NCBI GenBank assembly: GCA_003255065.1
Contig: QAOA01000121.1
Coordinates: 602,414-666,413, forward strand
Origin: Cercis canadensis
Lineage: Eukaryota; Streptophyta; Magnoliopsida; Fabales; Fabaceae
Length of the DNA stretch: 64,000 nt
Reading direction: 5' to 3'
The notes beneath the pieces are model-generated. The model had not been told where the DNA came from. It searched no databases and saw only the letters and a program-made list of their open reading frames with translations. The number at the start of each line of letters is the position of its first letter. Position 1 is the first letter of the stretch. A program made the position numbers and the translations under genes. This document shows positions 1 through 12,565 of this stretch, piece after piece.

Positions 1-2280
1 GAGATGGGGGAGTATAAGAGATTCTAGTTTATATCATGGGTCATATAAAGAGGTCTCCATTCACCCACTCCAAAAGAAAAGGCTAAAGGGTGTAGGAGAA
101 GTGGAGGATGTGATTTTTCATTTGAGGGCATAATAGTGGTGGATCTTCTATCTTCTATGGTATAATGGCACACCCAAAGCTTTAGGTGTCGCTTTACAAT
201 ATGGGGATCCTTAAGGATATGTTGGTTTTGCTTTGATGAGAAATAAAATACCCTGTGATTCAATTTAGTGTTTTTTACTACAACCACAACTAATTTTTTT
301 CTCCATGTGATTCCTTTACATTTTTATACGTGGCCTCTTTCCTTCGCCTTGACTAGCTGATGTGAGTTGTTATGGCACACGTTTGTGGTCTAAGCTCAAA
401 GATTTGTGGGCATTGTTTTTCTGCCACTTGAATGGGTGACGTTACCAATTCAGATGGTCCACTTGAAAAGGAATTTTTGTCGTCCGGGTCACAACTAGAT
501 CCGTTTGATTGGAATTGAGATAAGACAGCCCTGGATAATTATTTTAATTTATCTTTTTTTTTTTTTGTTGTAACTGGAATTTATATCGAATAATGGGAAC
601 TTAAGAACTCCATAATGCCATGGTTTTCTTCTTTTGCAATAACGTATTAGAAAAAGCACTAAAATAGTTAAGTATATCGTAGAAGTATTGTATTAATGTA
701 TTTAAATTTTATTAAAATTGAGTAAGTAATATTATGAAAGGGAATATGATACTATTTGAAAGTGCACCTCTAATTTTTTTTTTTCTTCTCATAATTGATT
801 TGTCTATTTTCAGTTAAATAGTTGATTTTGAAACAAACAAACAAAACTCTAATGGAAAATGGCCAGCACCTTTGATATCTGACGTGAGCTTTAACACGTC
901 TCGGTNTTAAAAAGTGTAATATTTGTGTAAATAGTTTGAAAGTTGTAATATTTAAGTAAATACTTTTACAAAATGTAATATTTGTGTCAAAAGGCCGCAC
1001 CTTTGATATTTGACGTGAGCTTTAACACGTCTCGGTCTTTTCCTATTATTGTTTTCCCTTTTTTCCGGCCATACATGAGTTGAATTCCTCCACTGCCATA
1101 TTTTTCTTTTTTAAGTAAAACAAGCATAACAACAAAATCATATGGAAAATGAAAGAAAAAAAGGGAATTAATAGTGGGTAGCTCAGATGCAAATTTGTAT
1201 CTCTTTTGTTTTTTTTTTTTGGGTGTTCTTATGCAAATTTGTACATTAATCAACCCTTAAAAAATCACGGCAAAAAAATAAAAATAAAAAACCTTAGAAA
1301 AACCCGACATGGGGACTTGAAAGCCCATGTCACAATATCACTCCAGTCCAATGGAAAGCCCAAAATCTTAAGTCTCCAGCATCTGAAGCCTTTCCTCAGT
1401 GCACCGATTTGGAGTTTTATAGGTAGGGCAGGAAGTGAGTCGCTGAGTGCTGCTGCACTATAAAAGGTATATAGGGAAAAAAATTGAAATTTACAGACCT
1501 CAACTTTGAGAAACTATTAATTTTATTTGTCAATCATAAACACATGTAAGAAATTAAAGATAATCGAAATAAAATTAAGGCAGATTTATCTATTGGTAGT
1601 CACAATAATGTAAGTTGATTTTAGGATGCATATGATTATTTACATTAATAAAGAATGTGAAATAAAACTTAGTTCTTAGAAGCCAAATATAAGCATTAAA
1701 ATTGTGGTGAATTTACAGGTTTGATATCTAAATTTTGGTCTTAACTTTCATGTTGATCAATTTAATCACTAAACGTTCTACATTTAGCTATACAAAATAT
1801 ATAGTACATCAAAACAATAATTACATTCAATTTTGAACATTAGATTTTAATTTTAAAATAAAATGGTTATGATAAAACAACCTAATATTCAATAATCTAT
1901 ATATTTTCCATAAAATATCCTTCAATAAAATGCATAGAGTAGATTACTACTTGTATAAAGCGTTAAATTTTAGTAAGAAATTAAAAGATCTGTTTCAAAA
2001 TAGAGACTTGTTGATAGTTTCAAAAATTGTTCACGGTGGAAGGCTACAAAAATTGAACTGACGGAAGCTTTTGGCTTTTTCTGGCACTCGAGTCGGAGTA
2101 AAAGAAAAAACGAAAAGCTCCGATACCAATTACCAAGTTCGTAGTAGTCTTTGGACTCGGTTTAATTTTAGAAAGTAAATGTTGAAAATTAAAGTAAACC
2201 CCTAAATTGGGGATCGGGGTGATCTCAACTGCTTGGATTTTTGTGGAATAGGACTTGGACCTAATCAGCTGCCATTTGTT
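1..2280. other. Intergenic, no gene seen
   Basis: No open frame here has a recognisable domain or a convincing exon structure. The stretch is AT-rich. It holds an imperfect direct repeat around the N at 906 (listed separately) and a few copies of an AATATTTRNGTMAA-like motif between 915 and 990. The same motif recurs at 45.2-46.6 kb, so this is probably old transposon debris. Confidence 0.6.
861..1035. repeat. Direct repeat around the N at 906
   Basis: About 40 bases ending just before the N (866-905, starting GCACCTTTGATATC) recur at 996-1035 with one mismatch. Between them lie three copies of a TGTAATATTTRNGTMAA-like motif. This may be a scaffolding join of overlapping contig ends or a short repeat of a transposon. 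Confidence 0.6.
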
Positions 2281-2290
2281 CAATGTAAGT

Positions 2291-2300
2291 ACACGTGTCC
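2291..2300 (+). promoter_or_regulatory. G-box / ABRE-like ACACGTGTCC
   Basis: A palindromic ACACGTGT core lies about 52 bp before the TATA box and 125 bp before the ATG of the cupin gene. A second ACACGTA core follows at about 2310. In seed storage genes, bZIP factors such as ABI5 bind ACGTG cores, so abscisic-acid and seed-stage control is a reasonable inference. No RY element (CATGCA) was seen close by. Confidence 0.5.
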
Positions 2301-2342
2301 AAAAACAAGACACGTACCTCTGAAAATCCTCGTCACCTTTCC

Positions 2343-2348
2343 TATATA
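2343..2348 (+). promoter_or_regulatory. TATA box of the cupin gene
   Basis: TATATA lies in CCTATATAGAGCC, 77 bp before the first ATG of the cupin gene. That spacing fits a leader of about 45-50 nt. Confidence 0.55.
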
Positions 2349-2424
2349 GAGCCACAGCCACCTCTGCAATGGCAATGTCACCTTTGATCGGAAGCATTCA
2401 GCTCCTCTTCCACACTCCTTCCCT

Positions 2425-5136
2425 ATGTTGAAAATGCAACATCACAAAGCTTTCTTAGCTTCGCCATTTTCGTTTCTCTTGTTCATCTCCCTTACCCTTC
2501 CTTTCTATGTGAACGCATTGAGTAATGAGGATGTCACGGCCGATGTGGGGCCTGTAGTGGCGAGAGAACAAAGGAGGACATTAACTGTCACTGAATACGG
2601 AGAGATCTCTGCCATTGACATCAGATATGGACACAGAGCACCCTACCATCTTCAGTTCTTCACATTGGAGCCAAACTCTTTGTTCCTTCCTGTAATTCTC
2701 CATGAAGATATGGTCTTTTATGTCCAGACAGGTGCATTTAACTCTTGGATTCTCTGTTTTCTGCTTCATTTTCTCAAGTATATTTGTGCTCTCTCTATCC
2801 ACCCTTTAGGCATGTCTTATGTCACATATATTCACCAAACGTGCTTGTGTTATCCCAACTCTTGCTTTGCTTTAACTGAAATCTCAGCAGGAAAAAATTA
2901 TCGCTTTCATTTTATTTTATAATAATTATTTTTTTAATGTTTCTACGACTGTTTTGTATATAAAAAATAAGGACAAAAAGTAATCGAATTTATATTATTT
3001 CATTAATTGATCTCACTCTTCACTGTGAATTTTGAAATTTCAATATTATGGTATGAATATACTTGATGATTCAACTGGTTAGGGTTTCAGGGAGTGGAAG
3101 GCTGACATGTGCTGATGAGGATCATGTTAACAAGGTAAATATACGGCGAGGAGACATAGTCAGGCTCAGAGCAGGTTCTGTTTTTTATTTACAGAGCAGC
3201 TTGGAGACAGAAAGAACAAAACTCAGGATGTACGCAATATTTGCTAATACAGAGGATGCCACTTATGTAAGTGCTTCTCATGTCATTTCATCCAATTTAC
3301 CTAAGAAACAAGTTATAAGCTTTTTCTTTTTTCATGTGAATCCCATTGCAGGACCCATCAATCGGTGCCTACTCAAGCATCTCTGAACTAGTACGAGGCT
3401 TTGACAAGAAAATCATGCAAGCAGCTTTCAAGGTATATTTAGCCTCTTATGGTACAACTTTGTTAATCACACATAGATAAATAAAGTACTAAAAAGAGTT
3501 CAAAAGCACGAAGCCAAATATTTAAACATCGAATTTATCAAAGTGTACGTAGACTCTGACATAATTGTGAATAATTTACTTGTGATTTCTGATTTTTGAA
3601 GGTGCCGGAGGAAATGATTGAAGCAATCACGAACAGAACTGAGTTCCCAACCATAGTGCATGCAATTTCAAAGGAGGAAACTACTTTCTGGGAATTGGAG
3701 GCATGGTTTCTAAAAAAACTTGCAGGAATGGAGGGTGGCTTGCCAACCAACAGCAAGAAAATCAAAACATATAACATCTTCGAGAAAGACCCTGATTTCA
3801 AGGACTGTAATGGCTGGAGCCTTACAGTGACCAAAAAGCACTTAAAATCTTTAAAGGGTACCAACATTGGGTTTTTCATGGTGAATTTGACCACGGTTAG
3901 TAATTATATACATGTATAAATTAATGCCTTAATTTCTTGGTTTTATAATGGTATGTTTGTTCTTTTGGTAATATTAATTTATTTCCTGATTTATAAACTA
4001 AGGGATCAATGATGGGGCCACATTGGAATCCAATGGCAACCGAGATATCAGTGGTGTTGGAAGGGGAAGGTATGGTTCGAGTGGTGTGTGGTAGCAGCAA
4101 TATCGACAAGCCAGAATGCCAAAACATGAGGTTTAAGGTCACTCAAGGAGATGTTTTTATGGTGCCTAGGTTTCATCCAATGGCTCAGATGTCATATAAC
4201 AACGAATCACTTGTTTTCATTGGCTTCAGTACATCAGTGAAGAAAAATAATCCTCAATTTTTAGCTGGAAAGAGATCAGTGATTCAAACTCTAGACAAAG
4301 AGATCTTGGCTGCATCTTTCAATGTCACTAACACAACAATTGACCACCTTTTGGCTTCGCAAGCTGATTCCATCATACTGGGGTGTGTTTCTTGTGCGGA
4401 GGAAGAGGAAAGGATAATGAAGGAAGAAATAGAGAAGAAGAAGGAGGAAGAGGAGGCTAGGAAGAGAGAAGAAGAGAAGAGGAAAGAGGAGGAAGAAGCT
4501 AGAAAGAGAGAGGAAGAGGAAGCTAGGAAGAGAGAAGAAGAGAAGAAGAGAGAGGAGGAAGAAGCTAGAAAGAGAGAAGAAGAGAGGGAAAAAGAGGAGG
4601 AGGAAGCTAGAAAGAGAGAAGAAGAGAGGAAAAAAGAGGAGGAGGAGGAGAGAAAGAGAAAGGAGGAGGAAGAGGCCAGAAGGAGACAAGAGGAGGAGGC
4701 TAGGGAGAGAGAGAAAGAGGCCAGAAGGAGACAAGAAGAGGAGGCTAGGGAGAAAGAGGAAGAAAGGAGAAGACAAGAAGAGGAGGTGGAGGCAAGGGAA
4801 AGAGAGAAAGAAAGGAAAAGACAGAAAGCAAAACAAGCAGAGAAAGAGAGGCAAGAAGAAGAAGAGGAGGAACAAGAACAAGCAGAAGAAGAAGAGTGGA
4901 GGGGAGGAGGAGGAAAAAGGGGACAAAGCCGAAGAGAAGAAGAGTGGGAGGAAGAACAAGCAAGAAGACAGGAGGAAGAGAGGGAAAGGAGGTGGGAAGA
5001 GGAAGAAGGAGGGAGAGGAGAAGAATGGGGAGAGGAAGAAGGAGGGAGAAGAGGAACAAAAAGAGAAGGAGAAGAGCCAAGAAATGAGAGCAGCTTTCTT
5101 CAAGGAAGGAGAGTTCTCAAGATAGGGAGAGTTTAA
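2425..5136 (+). CDS. Vicilin-like bicupin with long Glu/Arg tail
   Basis: Five exons: 2425-2731, 3091-3266, 3352-3432, 3602-3895, 4003-5136; all introns GT-AG; 663 aa. A hydrophobic signal peptide (about residues 1-31) precedes an N-terminal cupin half containing SGRLTCADEDHVNKVNIRRGD. Exon 5 begins the C-terminal cupin half with GPHWNPMATEISVVLEGEG (RmlC fold, 7S globulin type). From about residue 418 the protein becomes almost pure Glu/Arg/Lys with few Ala, in repeats such as EEARKREEE, to about residue 655. This matches the At2g18540/At4g36700 type of vicilin-like protein, whose role is not well defined: storage, or sugar or metal binding, in seeds. Likely secreted or vacuolar. An ABRE and a TATA box precede it. 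The family is clear; the function is inferred. Confidence 0.92.
4396..5090 (+). repeat. Purine-only-like GA-rich coding tract
   Basis: About 700 bases of the last cupin exon are nearly all A or G on the + strand, built from degenerate AGGAAGAAGAG-type triplet repeats that encode the Glu/Arg/Lys tail. The opposite strand is correspondingly pyrimidine-only and stays open in long frames; those frames are by-products of composition. Such tracts vary in length between alleles and can form triplex DNA. Confidence 0.9.
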
Positions 5137-6390
5137 TTTTCTGTCTTGAAAGGGTTGGCTAGTTATGTTTCTGATTTTGTTGGTTGAGTTTAGATCCTTT
5201 TGTTCTGTCTTGCATTTTACATTTCCTTGTTTGTTAAAAAAATAAAGATGTATGTTTTTTTTTATGGTTGACGGTAATGGCATAAATAAGTTTTGTGACA
5301 ATATGCTAATGAAATCTGAATTTCTTTATTTTATGTATAAGCATAACTCTTTTTTCTTATAGCGGGGGAGGTCAACTGGATTAAGTTCAAGTTCAGTTAT
5401 GGTAACCAAATTTGATGTCAAATATGGGGAAAAAAATTATAGAGAAGTGATAGAAGAACAGTTATTCTATCACTTTTCTATAATAATAATAATAAATAAA
5501 TAAATATTAGTGTAAAATTGAGTATAGATTTTTAAAAACTCAACTAATTAAAGTATAAAGACAAATAAATGATAAAGAAAAAAAATTATATTAAATTTAT
5601 AATTCTCGAAAGTTGAGTTAGGAACACATTACAGTATTACACGGGGGCCGCCAAATTCAGTTCTTCGCATACTCCCCCCGCCCTTCCTTTCTACTTGTAA
5701 ATTGTAAGACTTGCAGCTCCAGGTTAATCGATGATATTAATGGACGCGGCAGGATAGACGAAAGTGAGTTAATACTACTGCTATTTGATCCAAAACTATG
5801 TAACCAATAGATTTACATTAATTCACAACATCATATGAGAATATGATAGTTGAAATTAAGAGAACCTGCAAATATATTCTCATAAGACGCTTTATTCATT
5901 ACACACTTCCGTTTAGAAATATCAACGAGTTGATGACTACCATGTTATCTTCTTGTCCTCTTGTTGTATCAAGTTCCGATGGCTTCGTGTCAAACAATAA
6001 CTCTGCTTAGGCACAAGGACCAGCGTCAAGGTTCTCGATACGGTCAATCTCACCTGCCCACAAGCAAGTTGTAGAAGCCTAGCCTAGATGGTGCGAGGGG
6101 ATAACTGATTTTGCTTCTCGTCTCTTTACATTGAATTTCTTTACAAATGAGCAAGAAATAAGAAAATATTTGGAGGCCAGAGCGAAGTATGGAAAGCAGA
6201 GAGAAACCAGTAATGCCCCCCTTTTGTTATTATTCATCACTCAAGCAACTAAATTTGAGAGGAAAATTTGGAGGGTTAGCGATGCATTCAGGTCAAAAAA
6301 GAAAAAAAAATGTCAGACAGGGCTAGGTACACTGCCACTGTAGAAAAATATGAATATACAAGACGTGGTAAAGCTTAGTCTGAGAAAAAC
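5137..6390. other. Intergenic between convergent cupin and PP2C
   Basis: This holds the 3' ends of two convergent genes. AATAAAG at about 5240 is a plausible poly(A) signal for the cupin. The rest is AT-rich with no coding sequence I can support. The 70-codon open frame at 6131-6343 has no recognisable domain and probably lies in the 3' UTR of the PP2C gene. Confidence 0.6.
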
Positions 6391-9274
6391 TCATGAAATG
6401 ATTGAGCTTGTTATGTATGATACAACAACTGTAATGTCATCAAGCTTGCCACCATAATAACGGAACCCAGCCTCCTGAGCAGCAGTAGAGAATGGTGTCT
6501 GCCTATTTCTGTCCAGTGCACGCTGACGGGCTAATGCTGCAATCTTCTGCGCAGTTACTTGGGGTTCTAGTCCAGCTCTAATTGCATGTACAACAACTGC
6601 AGTAACCTCATTATTGTACAAGTTGTCAAATAGTCCATCTGTACCAGCAATGACAACATCTCCAGGGGCAACAGATATGGTGAAATCCTGGTACATAAAT
6701 TCAAAACATATGCTTAGTTTGTTGTTCAATTTGCATAAGGTTCTTTTTAAAAGACACAATTCATCTGCCATAATGCTTCCAAAGGAATAATAATCAGATC
6801 ATAATTGTCTGAGACCAAAACAATAATAGTCTCTCAGGAATGCCCCAAGTCTCCCAATGAAATCTCGCAAAACAGAGAGATAAAACCAAGTCATTTTAAA
6901 TTTCAAACAAACTTCTCAGCTTGCTCCATATATTAACCATGAGAGGTTGAAAAAAAGTGCAGTCTACTCTCTGCTTCATTGTGATCCCATCCAATGGCAA
7001 GACAATATTGAAGATTCAGAATCAAGTAAGACTGTCTTGTTTCAACAAATTAGTGCCTTGTTCATGTAATATAACCTCTACAAATAGTAAATCAAGTCAA
7101 GCCAACTAGAAGTTGCAATGTTAGGGTGTGAACATACCTCCCCAGAGCTGGGTAGATCACCTCCATTGCCACTCTCCAATTGATATGTAAAATTGAAGCC
7201 ATGCTGTTGAACAGGAGACCGGAAAATGGTGCATCCATTTCTAACCACAATAAATCCACTGTCGCCCAAATTAACAGCATGGAGTCCCTGGACCACAAAA
7301 CCAAATAAATTGAAGCATATGTTAATCAGTACCATGTTACTATTCTTTTATACTCAAAAGCAAACAACCCAAGTTTACTTAAAAGAAATTTTTTTTTTGC
7401 GGTCTTCTATAAGCATAATTTTACTCGATACAAGAGAGACGTACTTCAGTCAACCAAGATGCAGGTTAAAACATCAATCTTATGAGTAATCAATAACTTC
7501 AGAGCAGGTTAGACAAGAGTTAATAGTATCTGCTTGTGTGTGTGCACATGCATCCATGAATATTGTAGAGCAACAAATCATCAAAAACATTAAGGAAAAG
7601 ATGCCGTCAGAACACTCGGCATGCATTGATCCCATTTCTGAATTCATTTTTTTTTCTAGATAAACTCCATTCCTGAACTCAGTAAACTTCTGACTTTGAA
7701 AGAATTCAGGTTAAGACATGCTAAAGCCCAATCCATCAACACAATAACCTAAATCTGTTGCAGATAAGATTCTAGTTTTATTGTACGAAGTAACTTCATG
7801 CATCATGCATTTCAAAACACCTAGCTGCTGAGTGATGCAACATCCAAATTGATATTGATAAAGTTAACTAAAAGTAAATCACTATAACAAATTTCACCAT
7901 ACCAGAAGAAATGAATGAGCAATTATGAAAAACTTTCATGTTGATGGAGATAGGAAGAAGAAAAATTTTCTAATGTTAAGTGGCATAAAAAATGCTATAA
8001 GGCTAAGTTCACTATCATCAGGAGTCTGAACATTTGGTTTGAAAAAAAAAAAAAAGAGAAAAAAAAGGGTTGAACCTTTTCAGAAAGGGCAATGATACAA
8101 GCCGTTGATGAACCCTTGGCTTTTGTACTTGAGTGAGCCTTCTCTAACACCCTCACTAGATTAATAGAACCTTTGGGCTCCTCTTGAATTGCTCTTACTG
8201 AATTGGACATAAGTTCACGGGCAAACAGTCCTGCATTAACACCAACATCTGCCCAGCCACCGACGCCATCTGCAACACCAATTGCTTGTTCATCTGTGCA
8301 AATAAAATGAGCATCCTCTCCACCTGTCTCCTCCTTATCTGGGTGTGGTAGGTAACATGATCCTGAAAACAGCTTTACGGTCTTGACACCAAAGAGAGAT
8401 CTGAAAGAAAGTAACAACACTCGGGATACTTAAGTTTCAGCTATGAGAAAGATAAAATCATTTTTATAAGTCCCTTTTCCTCTACCAAGCTATTCAACTA
8501 ATTTTTCACCAAGCAAAATTGGACTCTCGAGGGGAATCATTCACAGTGTGGATATAGCAAGACTCACTTTTTGGAGCTTATTGCAGCATCATCAACCCCT
8601 CTTAATTTGTACTTCGAAAATAGGATCAGCTTCTATGGGTATTCAATTAGATTATTTAAAAGAGATGGAAAACAAAAGCTTAAAATAATAAAAAGAATAA
8701 TAACCACATACTGGTCAATTGAGACGGAAGAATTCGCAAGCTCTTCATCGCGAGTGCTGCCATCAAATGAGACATCATGTTCAGCTCTAGCTGAATAACA
8801 AGCAGAAGTCGATGCAGAGAAATTATTCAGCCATGGTCTATGAAGTAAACTCGAGTTCAGATTCCTCCGAGTAGCATCAAAAGTGGAATACCCAAAAGAC
8901 AGAAGACCACTCAATGGTTCTGGTCTTCTTAGATTCACACTAGCTTGTAGGCAACCTTTACGAACTCTGTCTTTGAAGTAAACACCAGTAGGCTTTGTTA
9001 AGTCCAGAGCATTGCTGCAACTTGTGAAGATGTCATCTACATAAACATCGCCCACTACAGCTTTGGAAGTTGAGACAGCCATTAATTTTCTTTTAACAGT
9101 GCGACTTGAAGAATAATGAGCACCGTCTGATAAAAATGCAGTTGAATGTAGTAAGGAAAGAGACAGAAATGAATTTCTGTACAAGGATCTTGGCACTCCT
9201 TGTTGTCGAGTTATTGCGTCTCGGAAACCACAGTAAACGGTAGCATTCAGCTTTGATAGAATGCCAGGTGGCAT
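6391..9274 (-). CDS. Protein phosphatase 2C, PP2C 55/80 type
   Basis: Four coding exons on the minus strand: 9274-8712, 8400-8076, 7287-7138, 6687-6391; 444 aa. Exon 1 encodes a Ser-rich N-terminal region of about 187 residues with no known fold, possibly an organelle-targeting stretch. The catalytic part shows the PP2C/SpoIIE metal-binding signatures: [43 protein letters not shown] and [12 protein letters not shown]. The conserved Asp residues are present, so a Mg/Mn-dependent Ser/Thr phosphatase is expected. This compact subfamily is close to Arabidopsis At5g66720 and At4g16580 and differs from the ABA-coreceptor PP2Cs. A probable 5'-UTR intron lies just upstream. The next gene on this strand is an IDD factor, as at At5g66720-At5g66730. 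Substrate unknown. Confidence 0.93.
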
Positions 9275-9402
9275 CTTAATCCCTTAAGTAAAATACCAAA
9301 CCTAGGATGTTATTTAAATTGCAATATCTCATTCCTTATCCAAGTAAGCAATCCCCCGCCACACCAAGCCTTGCCCCAAAAGAATTGCACTAACCCCGAA
9401 TT

Positions 9403-9753
9403 CTGAAATGAGAAGACAAATTGGTATGTTACAGTTATTGACTTCAAATATTATTTTATAGGAATAACCACATGAGATGTGAAAAGGTCCAGAAACCCTT
9501 CAATGCACCCAAACCAGCGAGATATTGAAATTTTTTAATGAGTACAAAAATCTATATAATATTATTGGGTTGCATGAAGAGAAGGTATCTGCTGAGAAAT
9601 GAGGAACAGCAGCTAGCATAATCATGTAAAAGAGAGATGGCAGAGGCGTAGAAGACGAGCATGACACTAGCAAATCAAACTTAACGAGAGAAGAAACCAA
9701 TTTGATACATAAAATTAGAGAAGAGGAATTTGAAGAGATATAAGAAAACTTAC
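9403..9753 (-). other. Probable 5'-UTR intron of the PP2C gene
   Basis: Read on the minus strand, a donor GTAAGTTTTC follows ATTA at 9753, and an acceptor CTTCTCATTTCAG ends at 9403, about 130 bp before the ATG. The sequence between is AT-rich. The splice sites are good matches, but no transcript evidence is available. Confidence 0.45.
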
Positions 9754-10148
9754 TAATTATGGTAGTGGGCAATCGACGCTTTAAATCCCAGCTAAGGAAG
9801 CGATGGATAGAGAGAAACCCTTGCAGAAGAGGAAATTTCTGAAGGAAGCTCCGAAGATAGCCGGAATTCGACCTTCGGAGCTTCTCACTCGTCCACTCCT
9901 CTCCTGCGCCACCCTCTACAAAAACCTAAAAAGACTGGGAGCTTGATTTCAATTTTTCAATCGGATGGTACCAAACTCCTCTATGTCTCTCTCTCTATTA
10001 TCTTTTTTCTCCTAAAAATACCCTCCCTTGCATGTGTCATGTGACACGTGTGTTGCCCCGTTCTCCCAATGCCATTATCTACTTTTTTTTTTTTTTTCCT
10101 ACCTAAACGGATAATTCCTTTCTTCTTCAGTCTTTTTTTCTATTTTTG

Positions 10149-10253
10149 GCCATTGTTATCCAGAGGCTTTGTTTTTGGGCCACGATTATTATCCAGAGTC
10201 CAAAGATATTATTTTCTATTTTTGGCCATTATTATTATCCAGAGTCCAAACAT
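10149..10253. repeat. Short imperfect tandem repeat
   Basis: Units related to TTTTTGGCCATTATTATTATCCAGAGTCCAAA occur about three times in tandem. No coding role seen. Confidence 0.6.
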
Positions 10254-10774
10254 TTTATTTTCTTTGTTGAAAATCTCCACACTCAGTTCAAAGTTCAAAC
10301 CTAGCTACAAGGTGATTTTTTTATTGAAAATTGTCGTCAAATCTCCGTGCTTCCGCCCCCCTAAAATCATTTTCTGTGGCTTTCTTCACTTATATCTTAA
10401 AAGATGTGATACATAACCGTCAAAGCATAAGATTGAAATCAAACATGCACTTCAATATTATGATTAGGATATGGCTAAAAAATATATTATGATGAGAATA
10501 TTTAAAAAACTTTGTTTATATGATGATACAGATATTTAAACTTTTAATTTTGTATAAATTACATAAATCTTAAATATTTCCTATTTACCTATTCCATTTT
10601 CTATAAATTGATTTTTTTGTAAAAAAAAAAAAAAAAAAAAGCGATCCATTCATATTCATATATATGATAAAAGATGCCCCCTTTTTCCTTTTTTTTCACC
10701 TTACTTTTCTTTTTTTCTGCACTCTTTTACCTTTCACTGGGCCAACAACTCCAGCTCTCCATAAACTATAAAAT

Positions 10775-11331
10775 CTAATGTAGTGGGCTGTGTGGGTTGA
10801 AATCGCGCACAAGACTAGTCCGGCATGAAGGGTTGCCCTGAAACATTTGTAATTTTCTAAGTCATTCAAAAGGATAGAAGGAAAAGTATTATTTTAAAAA
10901 AAGGCACAAGAAAACAGGCCCAAATGTGCACAGTCTATCTATATTTGTCTAGTCCGCGCCTATTGTATTCACTATTCACTATTGATAGTTTTTTTTTGCT
11001 GGAAAACATTCACTATTCAGAGTTCTGAATTTCTTTTGGGCCCTGGTTGGATNCTAATGTAGTGGGCTGTGTGGGTTGAAATCGCGCACAAGACTAGTCC
11101 GGCATGACGGGTTGCCCTGAAACATTTGTAATTTTCTTAGTCATTCAAAAGGATAGAAGGAACAGTATTATTTTAAAAAAAGGCACAAGAAAACAGGCCC
11201 AAATGTGCACAGTCTATCTATATTTGTCTAGTCCACGCCTATTGTATTCACTATTCACTATTGATAGTTTTTTTTTGCTGGAAAACATTCACTATTCAGA
11301 GTTCTGAATTTCTTTTGGGCCCTGGTTGGAT
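10775..11331. repeat. 278-bp duplication on both sides of N 11053
   Basis: Bases 10775-11052 recur as 11054-11331 with about four substitutions (for example GCATGAAGGG versus GCATGACGGG) and no gaps. Copy 1 stops and copy 2 begins exactly at the single N. This is the signature of two overlapping, slightly different contig ends placed end to end, as happens with two haplotypes. Confidence 0.9.
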
Positions 11332-12357
11332 TCACATGATAGGCACAATAGTATAGGAGCCGTGGCCATGCACAGATTTGTTCCTTGGGCTGCTTTGGTT
11401 AGAATGCCACAACAGGGGTATGATTTTATTTTTAATATTCTTAAAATTAATATATTTTAATGTAATATTTTTATATTTTAAATGTATTTTATATATAAAA
11501 TTATAGTAACATAATTATAAATTGTATTTTTATTTTAATCACTTCATATAATTTTTTTTGTATAAGTTAATCATAAAAATACTATCTAATGTAAACTAAA
11601 TCACCATTAAATTAGTTTTTAAAATTATTTATCATAAAAAAAATAAATCAAGTTGTTTGTAAAAAAATTTTACTCCAGCTATAAAAGTAAAACCCTTGTT
11701 CTTAAGGAAAATTTTGCACAAGGAAATGCCTTAATCCACCCAACAAAAATTGGATGTGCTAGAACCGCAAAATTAGTTCTACTTTTACAAGGTGCAAGTT
11801 ATTTTCCGCGCACAATTATTGAGAGTTAGAAGGCAGGAGACCAACACCTAAAGTTATGCCTCATTATATTACACTTGGTATTACCTTGAAAAACAAACAC
11901 GCCTCGTATTTTGGTTCTTCAAGGATCTATGGCTTATTTTTCATATCAAATAATACAAGCAAAGGATCCAACAAATATAGTCCTATGGCGAAGAGTAACC
12001 ACTATTATTTAAAGGTGACAAGGAATTTGAACACTTTTAATTAAGTTTGACAATTGACATACTATTGTGGCGGTCCTGACTCCTGGCGGAGCCGTGTCTA
12101 ATTTTGTATTCTTTTTATTTTTGTTTTTTGTTTTTTTTTTTCCCTTCCTCATTTCATACTTCATAATTCGTATGCTTAAGATTGTGAAAATACTATAAGA
12201 CGGCAAGCAAACGTGGACCCGAGGAAAACGACAGACACGTTGGCGGCGAGATACTGACCGTGGATCTGTCCGTTTGCAACACGACAAAAAGTCGTACTGA
12301 CAGATAAGAATAAGGCTCCACGGTAAAGTCTTTCTTTAAGAAATGTTTATTGTTAAC

Positions 12358-12565
12358 TCTCACCTCACGGTCTTGGCTTGGCTATATAAAAAAAAATTAA
12401 GTGAATTTAATCCAATTTAAATTATATTATTTGTATCAATTTAAACTAATATAAATTTAATTANTCTCACCTCACGGTCTTGGCTATATAAAAAAAAATT
12501 AAGTGAATTTAATCCAATTTAAATTATATTATTTGTATCAATTTAAACTAATATAAATTTAATTA
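12358..12565. repeat. About 100-bp duplication on both sides of N 12464
   Basis: The block starting TCTCACCTCACGGTCTTGG at 12358 recurs from 12465. The second copy lacks five bases (a TTGGC repeat). The boundary is exactly the N, so this is a probable assembly overlap. Confidence 0.85.

Noticed and set aside
4291..5301. 336-codon minus-strand frame rich in Leu, Phe, Ser
   Set aside because: It is the reverse of the purine-rich tail codons. Stop codons are rare there because of composition, and it has no domain or start context.
8582..8598. GCAGCATCATCAA resembling the miR172 star strand
   Set aside because: It lies in a PP2C intron with no matching miR172 arm nearby.
12009..12287. 92-codon minus-strand frame
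   Set aside because: Lys/Asn-rich from poly(A/T), no domain and no splice partner.
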